Source of the DNA: Acidobacteriaceae bacterium UBA1307
GTDB taxonomy: Bacteria > Acidobacteriota > Terriglobia > Terriglobales > Acidobacteriaceae
Direction: 5' to 3'
DNA length: 61,565 bases
Assembly: GCA_002307235.1 (NCBI GenBank)
Contig: DBTV01000028.1
Coordinates: 1-61,565 of the forward strand
Below are positions 25,075 through 33,715 of the stretch, piece after piece. A program made the translations under genes and the position numbers. Numbering within the stretch: position 1 is the stretch's first letter; every line of letters begins with the position of its first letter. Under the pieces are notes generated by a model. That model made no database searches. It was given only the letters and a program-made list of their open reading frames with translations, and was not told the origin of the DNA.

Positions 25075-25506
25075 GTGAGTACGGCCCCCACAGGACGGCA
25101 AAGTTTCCGTTTGAGCTCCACGATGGAGAGCGTCAACCAGGTCGAAACCGCGGCCGGTAAGCTCGCCACCGAGGCAGGGCTCGACGACGACACGGTCTTT
25201 CACATCACCATGGCCGTGCGCGAAGCCGCCATCAATGCCGTGCTCCACGGCAACGAGTACGACCCCTGTCGTCCCATCTCCGTCAGCCTTGAAAACAGCG
25301 GCCGCGATCTGACGATCACCATCGCCGACGAGGGCAAGGGCGTGGACCCTGCAACGCTGCCCGACCCGCTGGCTCCTGAAAATCTGCTGCGCGGCACCGG
25401 CCGCGGCATCTTCCTCATCCGCTCCTTCATGGATGAGGTTCGCTTCCGCCAGCTCGACCCCGGCACCGAGTTGACCATGGTCAAGCACTTGGTCGCGGCC
25501 AGCTAA
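25075..25506 (+). CDS. Anti-sigma factor kinase, RsbW/SpoIIAB-like
   Basis: This 143-aa stand-alone GHKL ATPase has an N box VREAAINAVLHGNEY, G1 box ADEGKGVD and G2 box GRGIFLIRSFMD, the layout of RsbW-type serine kinases. These bind a sigma factor and phosphorylate an STAS antagonist. A matching STAS protein is encoded 223 bp downstream, supporting a partner switch. The GTG start at 25075 gives a short tail before the conserved core; ATG 25123 is an alternative. No sigma factor gene is in the window, so the target is unknown. Confidence 0.85.
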   Translation: MSTAPTGRQSFRLSSTMESVNQVETAAGKLATEAGLDDDTVFHITMAVREAAINAVLHGNEYDPCRPISVSLENSGRDLTITIADEGKGVDPATLPDPLAPENLLRGTGRGIFLIRSFMDEVRFRQLDPGTELTMVKHLVAAS

Positions 25507-25558
25507 CTCGCTCTCAACATCGACACCCGGCTGTAAATCCTTGATAGATGATGAAATG

Positions 25559-25628
25559 GTCATCCCGAGCGAACGGGGCCCCCGGCGCTTTCTTCAGCCC
25601 GGGGGGTGGTGAGTCGAAGGATCTGCGG
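25559..25628 (+). repeat. Dispersed hairpin-forming repeat (REP-like), copy 1
   Basis: A block of about 70 bp starts GTCATCCCGAGCGAACGGGG and ends GTCGAAGGATCTGCGG. Its centre has arms CCCCCGG…CCGGGGG around CTTTCTTCA. A near-identical copy on the opposite strand lies at 44101-44169. It sits between the RsbW-like and RsbV-like genes. Confidence 0.85.
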
Positions 25629-25729
25629 TTGCTTTTTCCAACGCGATCTGCGGTTGTTCTTCGAAGGGTCTCTGCGCAGGGGAACCTTGGACGTGCTATA
25701 ACCGTACTACGAAACAAGGAGGATCTTCC

Positions 25730-26074
25730 GTGGCACTTTCGATTGCTTCCCGTGAAGTGGACGGCGTCACCGTTCTCGACCTCAGTGGGCGGATTACCCT
25801 GGGCGAGGGCAGCGTGCAGTTGCGCGACGCCATTCGCGATCTGATCAGCAAGGGGCAGAAGAACATTCTGCTCAACCTGGCTGAAGTTAACTACATCGAT
25901 AGCTCGGGTCTGGGCGAGCTGGTCAGCGCCTACACCACGGCCAAGAACCAGGGCGCCGCTCTCAAGCTGCTCAAGCTTTCGCAGAAGGTCCACGACCTGC
26001 TGCAGCTCACCAAGCTCTACACCGTCTTCGAGATTCACGACGACGAAGCCAAGGCGATTGGTTCGTACAAATAG
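25730..26074 (+). CDS. Anti-sigma factor antagonist, STAS domain (RsbV/SpoIIAA-like)
   Basis: This 114-aa single STAS domain has the phosphorylatable serine in NYIDSSGLGEL, preceded by the VLDLSGRITLGEG strand. The dephospho form would release a sigma factor from the RsbW-like kinase encoded upstream. The GTG start has AAGGAGG 8 bp upstream, a strong site, so the antagonist is probably made in excess of the kinase. The 223 bp between the genes contain a dispersed hairpin repeat that may uncouple their expression. Confidence 0.88.
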   Translation: MALSIASREVDGVTVLDLSGRITLGEGSVQLRDAIRDLISKGQKNILLNLAEVNYIDSSGLGELVSAYTTAKNQGAALKLLKLSQKVHDLLQLTKLYTVFEIHDDEAKAIGSYK

Positions 26075-26112
26075 ATCGCCGCGAAGGTCCATCCGCCTTC
26101 CTTTTCACGCAC

Positions 26113-26141
26113 AAAGGCCATTCCGCACAGGAATGGCCTTT
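26113..26141. terminator. Bidirectional terminator between the STAS gene and lemA
   Basis: A perfect 12-bp stem AAAGGCCATTCC / GGAATGGCCTTT with a 5-base loop lies between convergent genes. Confidence 0.85.
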
Positions 26142-26167
26142 TGTCTTGCGTGCTTGCCTGCAGCGGT

Positions 26168-26746
26168 TTAGAACTTGACCTGCGGCACCGTGCGCGCCGA
26201 CTCGCTCGCCTGGAAGTAGGCATTGTTCGGCTGGAATCCGGAGATCGAGGCCCAGATGTTGTTGGGGAACTTCAGCACCGTGGTGTTGTAGTCGCGAATC
26301 GCATCGTTGTACCGCTTGCGCGCCACGGTGATGCGATTCTCGGTGCCCGACAGCTCATCCTGCAACCGCATGAACTGCTCGTTCGAGCGCAGTTGCGGAT
26401 AGTTTTCGGTCAGCAGCAACAGGCGGCCGATGGCCGAATCGAGCTTGCCGTTGGCGGCGATCTTCGCCGCCGGTCCCTGCGCGTTCAGCATGCCGGCGCG
26501 GGCGTTGGCAATGTCGCCAAAAACCATCGTCTCCTGCTTGGCAAAGCCCTTCACCGTCTGCACCAGATTCGGAATCAGATCGGCACGGCGTTGCAGTTGC
26601 GTGTCCACGTTGGACCACGATTCCTTGACGGTCTGATCCTTCTCGACCATCGAGTTGCGCGCGCCGATGAAGCTGCCAAAGATCAGCACCACCACCAGCA
26701 GTACCGCGCCCAAAACACCCAGCGTAATCGCCAGTCCACGACTCAT
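26168..26746 (-). CDS. lemA: LemA family protein
   Basis: This 192-aa protein has an N-terminal membrane anchor (residues 5-27) and the LemA helical bundle: NSMVEKDQTVKESWSNVD, QLQRRADLIPNLVQTVKGF, LLLTENYPQLRSNEQF and ELSGTENRITVARKRYND are close to the family consensus. Function is not established in general; the domain is thought to face the periplasm. It is the partner of the TPM-domain gene next upstream, a pairing found in many phyla. The gap between them is almost entirely a heptamer foldback array. Confidence 0.9.
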   Translation of the reverse strand: MSRGLAITLGVLGAVLLVVVLIFGSFIGARNSMVEKDQTVKESWSNVDTQLQRRADLIPNLVQTVKGFAKQETMVFGDIANARAGMLNAQGPAAKIAANGKLDSAIGRLLLLTENYPQLRSNEQFMRLQDELSGTENRITVARKRYNDAIRDYNTTVLKFPNNIWASISGFQPNNAYFQASESARTVPQVKF

Positions 26747-26814
26747 ACTTCTTTTTCTCCTTCGGCCCGAAGGCCGCTCTGTTCGCAGTGCAAAATCGTT
26801 TCCGGGGTGCAGAT

Positions 26815-26956
26815 CTAGGTGCTAGGTTCTAGGTGCTAGGGGCTAGCACCTGCACCTGCACCTAAAACCTAGAACCTGGCACCTAGCACTTAGCACTTAG
26901 CACTTAGCACTTAGCACCTAGCACCTAGTACCTAGAACCTAGAACCTAGTACCTAG
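26815..26956. repeat. Heptamer foldback A3 between the TPM gene and lemA
   Basis: A forward block of CTAG spaced by GTG, GTT, GTG and GGG (26815-26846) is followed directly by about sixteen reverse units (CACCTAG, CACTTAG, AACCTAG, TACCTAG; 26847-26956). The reverse block ends 3 bp from the TPM-gene TAG stop. Four consecutive CACTTAG units show local homogenisation. Confidence 0.95.
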
Positions 26957-26959
26957 CGT

Positions 26960-27775
26960 CTACCAGTCTCCCCCGGCTCCGCCGCCGCCAAAATCGCCAC
27001 CGCCGAAGCCACCAAAACCACCGCCGCCGGAGTCGCCTCCACCTCCGAAGCCTCCGCCACCAAACCCACCGCCGCCGAAGCCGCCACCTCCCCAGCCGCC
27101 CCAACCACCAAAGCCACTGAAGAGGCTGCTGATCAGCCACAGCACGCCGAAGCCGCCAAAGAAGAGCAGCATCACGATGATCAAAATCAACCGGCCGAGC
27201 GGCATCTTGTGGTGCGCGCGCCGCTGCTGCACGAGCCTGCCATCATCGTTCAGCGTGACCTTGGCATCGGTGGCGATCACCTGCGCAATTTCGCCCACCG
27301 CGCCCAGCACCGCGCTGTCGTAATCCTTTTGACGCAGGTAGGGGATCATCGTACGGCCGATGTCGCCCACTTTTCCATCGGGCAAAATCCCCTCAAGCCC
27401 GTAACCCGGCTCGATGCGATATTTGTGGTCGCCGACAGCCAGCAACACAAGCAGCCCGCGGTCCGAGCCCTTGCGGCCCATCTTCCACTTTTCTTCAAGC
27501 CGGTTGGCGTAGTCGGCCGGGTCGTCGCCATCGAGCGAGTTCACCGTGACCACGGCCACCTGCGCATTGGCCTGCGTGTGATCGAGTTGGGCAAGAATCG
27601 AGTCGAGCCGCGCAACCGCCTCAGGCGAAAGCACATGTGCGTAATCGCTCACATAGTCGGTCGGCTTCGGGAGCGAGTCGACCGCTTCGGCGCGCGCCCC
27701 CGCAACACCCAAAAGCGCGGCGATCACCGCGCAGAGGCAACAGAACCAGAAAAAAACCTTGCGAGAGCCTGTCAT
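26960..27775 (-). CDS. TPM-domain protein (YgcG-like) with Gly-rich tail
   Basis: This 271-aa protein has a signal peptide (about 1-29), then a TPM/Psb32-like domain (YVSDYAHVLSPEAVARLDSI, QVAVVTVNSLDGDD, DRGLLVLLAVGDHKYRIEPG, YGLEGILPDGKVGDIGR). A transmembrane helix near 200 and a low-complexity tail of GGGGF repeats end in GGGGAGGDW. TPM proteins are linked to membrane or photosystem maintenance, but the role outside those systems is unclear. It is co-encoded with lemA. The extreme Gly tail is common in YgcG relatives. Confidence 0.87.
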   Translation of the reverse strand: MTGSRKVFFWFCCLCAVIAALLGVAGARAEAVDSLPKPTDYVSDYAHVLSPEAVARLDSILAQLDHTQANAQVAVVTVNSLDGDDPADYANRLEEKWKMGRKGSDRGLLVLLAVGDHKYRIEPGYGLEGILPDGKVGDIGRTMIPYLRQKDYDSAVLGAVGEIAQVIATDAKVTLNDDGRLVQQRRAHHKMPLGRLILIIVMLLFFGGFGVLWLISSLFSGFGGWGGWGGGGFGGGGFGGGGFGGGGDSGGGGFGGFGGGDFGGGGAGGDW

Positions 27776-27853
27776 CGCACTTCATTCTACGCAAACCGGA
27801 GGGAAATAGTTCCTTTTTCGCGCGGCGCGGCCACGCTCTACACTGAAAAAGAT

Positions 27854-29935
27854 ATGAGCACACCCCTGATCCCCTCCCCGCCCGTTGCCCGCCGTCAGCG
27901 CACCGAGACCGTTCTGCATGGCGTCACGCTGGTCGACGACTATGCCTGGCTGCGCCAGAAAGAGAGTCCCGAGACCATCGCCTACCTCGAGGCAGAAAAC
28001 GCCTACGCTGAGGCCAACCTTGCGCCGCTGGCCACGCTGCGCGAAAAGCTCTACGACGAGATGCTCTCGCACATTCAGCAGACCGACGTTTCGGTTCCCT
28101 ACCGCGAGGGCGCCTACTGGTATTACGCGCGGACTGAAGAGGGCAAGCAGTACCCGATCTCCTGCCGCAAGCCGGGCACGGCCGACGGCCCCAACGACGA
28201 CGCCCGCGAAGAGGTGATTCTCGACAGCAATCAGCTTGCCGAGGGTGAGGCCTTCTTCGCCATTGGCGACATCGATGTATCGGACGACGGACAGCTTCTG
28301 GCCTACACCACCGACACCACCGGCTTCCGCCAGTACAGCCTGCACATCAAGGATCTGCGCACCGGCGTGACGCGGGCCACGCTCGCCGAGCGCGTCGGCT
28401 CAATAGCCTGGGCCGCCGACGACAAGACGCTCTTCTACACCGTCGAGGACGAGGTGCAAAAGCGGCAGTATCAACTGCACCGCTATTGCGTGCAGCAGAG
28501 CGCGGAGTCGGTGCTGGTCTACGAGGAGCCCGACGAGCGATTCAACATCGACGTGGGCCGCACGCGCGACGGCGCCTACATGATCCTCGAAGCGGCCAGC
28601 CACATCACCAGCGAATCGCGCGTGCTCCGGGCCGACGATCCGACCGGAACGTTTCAACTGATCGCCGCGCGCATCGACGACCAGGAATATTCGATCGACC
28701 ACCGCAACGGACTCTGGTTCATCCGCACCAACGACCAGGGCCGCAACTTCCGGCTGGTGACCGCGCCGGTGGCCACGCCCGACCGCGCACACTGGCAGGA
28801 ACTGATTCCGCACCGCGCGGAGGTAATGCTCGAAGACGTCGATCTCTTCCGCGATTTCTTTGTCGCCAGCGAGCGCGAGGATGGCCTGCCACGGCTGCAC
28901 ATCTGGCGTTTTGCTTCGGATGGTCCTGCGGCGATCACGGTGGAAGAAATCAAATTTCCCGAGCCGACCTACAGCGCATTTCCGCACATCAACCGCGTCT
29001 TTGAGACGACAAAATTCCGCTACGGCTATCAGTCGCTGGTAACGCCGAGCTCGGTCTACGAGTACGATCTTTTTTCGCGTTCTTCGGCATTGTTAAAACA
29101 AACGGAGATCCCAGGCGGCTTCGACCGCACGCTCTATGCAAGCGAACGCGTGCATGCGACGGCGGCCGACGGCACGCGCGTTCCCGTCTCGCTCGTCTAT
29201 CGCAAAGACAAATTCGAAAAAGGAAAAAATCCGCTCTACGTCTATGCCTACGGATCGTACGGCTACGCGCTGCCGGTGAACTTTGGATCAAACCGGTTGA
29301 GCCTGCTTGATCGCGGCGTGGTGATGGCCTATGCGCATATTCGTGGCGGCGGCGACCTGGGCGAAACCTGGCACGACGCGGGCAAGATGCTCACCAAGCG
29401 CAACACCTTTACCGACTTTGTCACCTGCTGCGAATTTCTGGCCGACGCAAAGTACGGCGACCGGACAAAGATCGCGATTGAAGGCGGCTCGGCCGGTGGC
29501 CTGTTGATGGGCGCGGTCACGAATCTGAAGCCGGAGATCTTCCGCGTGGTGGTTTCGCACGTGCCCTTCGTCGACGTGATGAACACCATGCTCGACGCGA
29601 CGCTGCCGCTGACCGTGCCCGAGTACGAGGAGTGGGGCAACCCGAACGAGGAGCCGTACTTCAGCTATATGCTCAGCTACTCGCCCTACGACAACCTGAA
29701 GGCGGCGGCGTATCCGGCGATGCTGGTGAAGACCTCGCTCAACGACAGTCAGGTGATGTATTGGGAACCGGCGAAGTACGTTGCCAAGCTGCGCACGCTC
29801 AAGCACGACACGCAACCGCTGCTGCTGGTGACCAACATGCAGGCCGGCCACGGCGGCGCCAGCGGCCGCTACGACTATCTGAAAGAGATCGCGCACGACT
29901 ACGCGTTTTTGCTGCGCGAACTCGACCTGCTGTAA
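27854..29935 (+). CDS. ptrB: Oligopeptidase B (protease II, S9 family)
   Basis: This 693-aa serine peptidase cleaves short peptides after Lys or Arg. An N-terminal seven-bladed propeller is followed by an alpha/beta hydrolase domain. The triad is Ser546 in EGGSAGGLLMG, Asp631 in SLNDSQVMYWEP and His666 in AGHGGASGRY. IRGGGDLGETWHDAGKM is a hallmark S9A segment. The start at 27854 gives the standard N terminus (RRQRTETVLHGVTLVDDYAW); the frame is open far upstream only because it is antisense to the TPM gene. No signal peptide, so it is cytosolic. A terminator follows within 10 bp. Confidence 0.93.
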   Translation: MSTPLIPSPPVARRQRTETVLHGVTLVDDYAWLRQKESPETIAYLEAENAYAEANLAPLATLREKLYDEMLSHIQQTDVSVPYREGAYWYYARTEEGKQYPISCRKPGTADGPNDDAREEVILDSNQLAEGEAFFAIGDIDVSDDGQLLAYTTDTTGFRQYSLHIKDLRTGVTRATLAERVGSIAWAADDKTLFYTVEDEVQKRQYQLHRYCVQQSAESVLVYEEPDERFNIDVGRTRDGAYMILEAASHITSESRVLRADDPTGTFQLIAARIDDQEYSIDHRNGLWFIRTNDQGRNFRLVTAPVATPDRAHWQELIPHRAEVMLEDVDLFRDFFVASEREDGLPRLHIWRFASDGPAAITVEEIKFPEPTYSAFPHINRVFETTKFRYGYQSLVTPSSVYEYDLFSRSSALLKQTEIPGGFDRTLYASERVHATAADGTRVPVSLVYRKDKFEKGKNPLYVYAYGSYGYALPVNFGSNRLSLLDRGVVMAYAHIRGGGDLGETWHDAGKMLTKRNTFTDFVTCCEFLADAKYGDRTKIAIEGGSAGGLLMGAVTNLKPEIFRVVVSHVPFVDVMNTMLDATLPLTVPEYEEWGNPNEEPYFSYMLSYSPYDNLKAAAYPAMLVKTSLNDSQVMYWEPAKYVAKLRTLKHDTQPLLLVTNMQAGHGGASGRYDYLKEIAHDYAFLLRELDLL

Positions 29936-29941
29936 ACGCAC

Positions 29942-29972
29942 AACGGGGAGCGGATCATCTCCGCTCCCCGTT
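29942..29972 (+). terminator. Intrinsic terminator after oligopeptidase B
   Basis: A perfect 13-bp stem AACGGGGAGCGGA / TCCGCTCCCCGTT with a 5-base loop. Confidence 0.85.
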
Positions 29973-29976
29973 TGCA

Positions 29977-30018
29977 GTTCCCTTAGTCCCTAGTTCCTGG
30001 TCCCTGCGTCTCTCGGTC
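29977..30018 (-). repeat. GTCCCT-family array B2 at the end of the GH18-NodB-GT2 gene
   Basis: About five degenerate units (TTCCCTTA, GTCCCTA, GTTCCTG, GTCCCTGC, GTCTCTC, GTCCCTT) have 7-8-bp steps. The gene's TAG stop is inside, and the tail KGPRDAGTRN is repeat-encoded. Confidence 0.85.
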
Positions 30019-33000
30019 CCTTGTCTTCCGTCAACGCCTCGGTCGCCTTGCTCATCTGCGCGGTGCGTTGAATCTTGTCCCAGCTAAATGATTTGCCATC
30101 GATGGCGCGCTTCACCGTCTTGAAGAGCACGATGGAGAAGACCTGCCGATAGGCGAACCGCTGCAGCCAGATATGGAAGAGCAGCCATCCGTCGCCCTTG
30201 TTTGCCGGGTGACGGCGCTCGAGCGAGAAGGCCACCGACGAGGTTGCGAAGTCGATGACGAGGAAGGCCATGAAGTAGACCACCAGCTTCATCAACGTCG
30301 CCGAGCTGGCCGCCTCCGGATGGTAGTGCCGGTCGATGAAGTAGTTGACCACGCCAGCGACAAACATCAGGTCAATGAAGGGCGAAACCAGCGGCAGCAG
30401 CATCTGGAAGATGAGAATGTTCGGCAGAGCGAACAGGCCCATCGCCTTGTTGCGCACAAAGGCGGCGCGGTGCTTCCAGACCGCCTGCAAGGTGCCAAAG
30501 GACCAGCGGAAGCGTTGCCGCATCAGGCCCTTCATGTCGATGGGCGCTTCAGTGTAGGCCAGCGCGCGATCTTCATAATCGACGCGATAACCGGCTTCGA
30601 GCAGATGCATGGTCAGGTCGGCATCCTCGGCGACGGTGTTCACCGGATAACCGCCCGCGGCCTTCACGGCCTTGGTGCGCCATGCGCCAATCGCGCCGGG
30701 AACCACGGTGACCACGTGCATCAGATCGAGCGCACGCCGCTCGAAGTTCTGGCTGGTGATGTATTCCAGCGCCTGCCAGCGCGTCCACAGGTTCACGCGG
30801 TTGCCGACCTTGGCATTGCCGGCCATGGCGCCGATGCGCTCATCTTCAAAGTGCGGAATCAGCTTCGAGATGGCGTCGGCGGCAATCAGCGTATCCGCAT
30901 CGATGCCCACATAGATCTCTTCTTCGATCTGCTCGAGAGCGAAGTTGAGCGCCGCGGCCTTGCCGCCGTTGGGCTTCACCAGCACCTGCACCAGCCCCGA
31001 GGCGATCTCGGCCTTGTAGGCCTCGCGCGCCACCTCGGCGGTGCGGTCCGGCGAGCCATCGTCGATCACGATCACGTGCAGATTTTTATAGTCGGAGTTG
31101 AGCACCGAGCGAATGGTGCGCGCGATGACCGTCTCTTCCTTGTAGGCGGGAATCAGCACGGCCACGCGCGGCTGATAGCCCTCGCGCGCATTGCGCTGCG
31201 GCTTGCAGAGCCGGTCGATGATGGCCAGCACGCCCACCAGCAGCAGGCGCGCGCTCATCAGAATATCGCCCAGGAAGAAGACCCAGAAGATGAACTTGGC
31301 CACCAGCGCCGCGCTCGAAAAAGCAATCGAGTCGGGCAGGGCGCGCATGCGTTGCCAGAAGCCGAGCTTGGGCATCACCTCGTCGGTGGTCTTGCCCATC
31401 AACGAGGAAACCGGCACGATCTCGTAGCCACGCGCACGCAGAGCATCGATCAGATACGGCAGCGCCTCGACGGTCGCCGAGCGGTCGCCGCCGCCATCGT
31501 GCATCAGGATGATCGAACCGCGGAACTGCGGCTTGGTCTGCATGGTGTCGATCTGTTCAAGCACCGAGTTGACGATCTCTTGCGGTGACTTGCGCGGATG
31601 CTCGTTCCAGTCGTCGGTGTCGATCTTGTTGCCGATGATGGTGTAGCCGTCGCGCTGCAACTGCATGATCGGCGCGGCCTGATCGTCGGTATCCGGCTCC
31701 TCGTCGATGTCGTACGGCGGGCGGAAGTAGAGCGGTTGCAGGCCGAGCTTGCTCGCGTAGAGTCGCTCGGTCACCTTCACTTCCAGCTCAAGCTGTCGCG
31801 GCGAAATGCTGCTGATGTCCGGATGCGTGTAGGTGTGGTTGCCAATCTCGTGGCCCTCGCGCACGATGCGCCGCATCAGGCTCACATTCTCCTGCGCCTC
31901 GGAGCCGATCATCATGAAGACGGCCTTGACGCCCTTGTTCCTCAGAATGTCGAGAATCTTCGGCGTCCAGCGCGGGTCCGGTCCGTCGTCGAACGAGAGC
32001 GCAATCTTTTTCGGAGAGTAGCCGTATTGCCGAATCGAATACGTGCGCGGATACACATCCATGTGCTCGTCGACGATCAGCTTCTTGCGCGGATCCGGCT
32101 CGTCGGTATCGATGGTGATCGAACGGCGTCCGGGCTGCGGCAATCCAGTGATGCGCAGAATATCTCCGTCGCCTTCGGTGTTGACGTCGTGGCCGGGCTG
32201 CACGGAGCCGAGTGCCTGCAAGGCGTCGGGCGAGCTGGGCTTGTCCCAGATGTTCCACAACGAGTTATCTTCTTCGCCAAGCCGCCAGAGCGCGAAGGTC
32301 TGCAGCCCGAGCAGGCGCGCGGCGCGCATCTCGTTGAGCAGCGTCACGCTGTCGAGGAACCAGACGACATGCCGTTGATGGCTGTCCTCATCGACGTATT
32401 CGTAGTGCGGATTGAGCGTGTCGTAGTTCAGGTCAAGATCGGCATCGGCATCGGAGGCGCGCTGCCAGGCCTCGGTCACCGAAAGATCTTCGACGCCGAG
32501 CACCTCGGGCTTGGCCGCCGCCACACGCTTGCGGCCCTTCACCTTCTTCGGCTCGCCGGGCATCGACAACGTCCAGTCGTAGCCGTAGCTGCCTACCGCG
32601 CAAATAATCTTTTCGCGCGGCACAATCTTGAGCACGCGCACCAGATTGCCGACGAACCAGTTCTGGCTGGCGACGGGACCGGGATCGCTGGTCGCCTCGT
32701 GCTCGTCGTAGTTCATCAGGATGATGCCGTCGGAGTTGTCCGCGATCTGCTTGAGCGCGGCATCCTCGGTGCTCACCATGGTGTTGACGTAGAGCCGCAG
32801 ATTGCGCGCGTGCAGATCGCCGTAAAGCTCGTGGATGAACTCAAGGTAAGCCGGCTCGGCATCGTCGGGGAGACTCTCGAAGTCCAGCGACAGGCCCGAG
32901 TAGGTCCACTCGTATTTTTTCGGATCGTCGTGGCTCGGACGGCGGAAGGCCGTCAGAAAGGAGACAATCTGCTGACGCAGCGCAATGCGCTTGGCAGGGT

Positions 33001-33601
33001 CCTTGAGCATGCTGCCCACGGCCGGGTCCCAGACCTGCGTCGCCGAGTTGTAGTTGTTCAGATGCGGAAAGACCTCGGTGTCTTCGTGCGCGGCCTGAAT
33101 CACGCGCTTGACCCGGTTCATCTCATCCGGATCGTGCACCGAACGGCCCTGCACCACGCCGTACTCGCGGTGGCTGTCGTTGTCGAGTCCGAGCAGCACC
33201 GGCCGGCGCGCATTCACATGCAGCCACTCGGGAAAGAGCATGTCGATCTGATGGACGTGCTCCTTGAACGAAGCATAGCTGGCCGCGTCGTAATCGACAT
33301 AATAGGCAGCGCGCAACCCCTCCCCCGTATTGAACGGGATCTCGGAGGCCTTGCGATCACTTTTGCGATGCGCCGGATGCTGCGCCTTGGCCCCACGCAC
33401 CTGCGCCTGCTTTTCCGGCAGCGCGCGGTAGTTGTGCTTGGGGATCGGCAGAAGCAGTTCGGGCAGCTTCTGTCCGCGAAAAATATTAAAGATAAAGCCC
33501 GCTAATACGAGCGTGCAAAGAACAGCCGCAATGTCGAAGATTCGGCGCAGGCGCTTCCAGCGCTTCCGCTCCGGATCGAAAAAGATTTGTCCCTCGGGCA
33601 T
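29990..33601 (-). CDS. Trifunctional membrane protein: GH18-like, polysaccharide deacetylase (NodB) and family 2 glycosyltransferase
   Basis: The 1203-aa protein joins three enzyme modules. A cytoplasmic N terminus and one helix (about 22-40) precede a GH18-like domain (about 95-450) with the catalytic motif SLDFES, Glu242 as candidate acid. A NodB deacetylase follows (about 525-735) with SFDDGPD and HTYTH metal ligands. After a membrane segment (about 765-795) comes a processive GT2 (about 810-1040) with IDDGSPD, DADT, EDADL and QRFRW, then C-terminal helices. The set resembles the Pga/Ica logic of polymerise, deacetylate and trim, here in one chain. The likely product is a beta-linked N-acetylglucosamine-type exopolymer. 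The last ten residues are repeat-encoded. Confidence 0.88.
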   Translation of the reverse strand: MPEGQIFFDPERKRWKRLRRIFDIAAVLCTLVLAGFIFNIFRGQKLPELLLPIPKHNYRALPEKQAQVRGAKAQHPAHRKSDRKASEIPFNTGEGLRAAYYVDYDAASYASFKEHVHQIDMLFPEWLHVNARRPVLLGLDNDSHREYGVVQGRSVHDPDEMNRVKRVIQAAHEDTEVFPHLNNYNSATQVWDPAVGSMLKDPAKRIALRQQIVSFLTAFRRPSHDDPKKYEWTYSGLSLDFESLPDDAEPAYLEFIHELYGDLHARNLRLYVNTMVSTEDAALKQIADNSDGIILMNYDEHEATSDPGPVASQNWFVGNLVRVLKIVPREKIICAVGSYGYDWTLSMPGEPKKVKGRKRVAAAKPEVLGVEDLSVTEAWQRASDADADLDLNYDTLNPHYEYVDEDSHQRHVVWFLDSVTLLNEMRAARLLGLQTFALWRLGEEDNSLWNIWDKPSSPDALQALGSVQPGHDVNTEGDGDILRITGLPQPGRRSITIDTDEPDPRKKLIVDEHMDVYPRTYSIRQYGYSPKKIALSFDDGPDPRWTPKILDILRNKGVKAVFMMIGSEAQENVSLMRRIVREGHEIGNHTYTHPDISSISPRQLELEVKVTERLYASKLGLQPLYFRPPYDIDEEPDTDDQAAPIMQLQRDGYTIIGNKIDTDDWNEHPRKSPQEIVNSVLEQIDTMQTKPQFRGSIILMHDGGGDRSATVEALPYLIDALRARGYEIVPVSSLMGKTTDEVMPKLGFWQRMRALPDSIAFSSAALVAKFIFWVFFLGDILMSARLLLVGVLAIIDRLCKPQRNAREGYQPRVAVLIPAYKEETVIARTIRSVLNSDYKNLHVIVIDDGSPDRTAEVAREAYKAEIASGLVQVLVKPNGGKAAALNFALEQIEEEIYVGIDADTLIAADAISKLIPHFEDERIGAMAGNAKVGNRVNLWTRWQALEYITSQNFERRALDLMHVVTVVPGAIGAWRTKAVKAAGGYPVNTVAEDADLTMHLLEAGYRVDYEDRALAYTEAPIDMKGLMRQRFRWSFGTLQAVWKHRAAFVRNKAMGLFALPNILIFQMLLPLVSPFIDLMFVAGVVNYFIDRHYHPEAASSATLMKLVVYFMAFLVIDFATSSVAFSLERRHPANKGDGWLLFHIWLQRFAYRQVFSIVLFKTVKRAIDGKSFSWDKIQRTAQMSKATEALTEDKGPRDAGTRN

Positions 33602-33715
33602 AACCGGTTTCTTCCACCTTGGGCGGCGATCGCACCCAATCTGCGAAGGCCAAATTTGTTCTGTTGCGCCACCCCAGGAAAAGCCACAACAAGCTCTAGA
33701 ATACAGTACGAAACT

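Noticed and set aside
27209..27853. N-terminal extension of oligopeptidase B
   Set aside because: The extension is antisense to the TPM-domain gene and has no family similarity; the family start is at 27854.
31598..33505. Open plus-strand frame of 635 codons opposite the GH18-NodB-GT2 gene
   Set aside because: Antisense shadow; no recognisable motif, whereas the minus strand has three catalytic modules.
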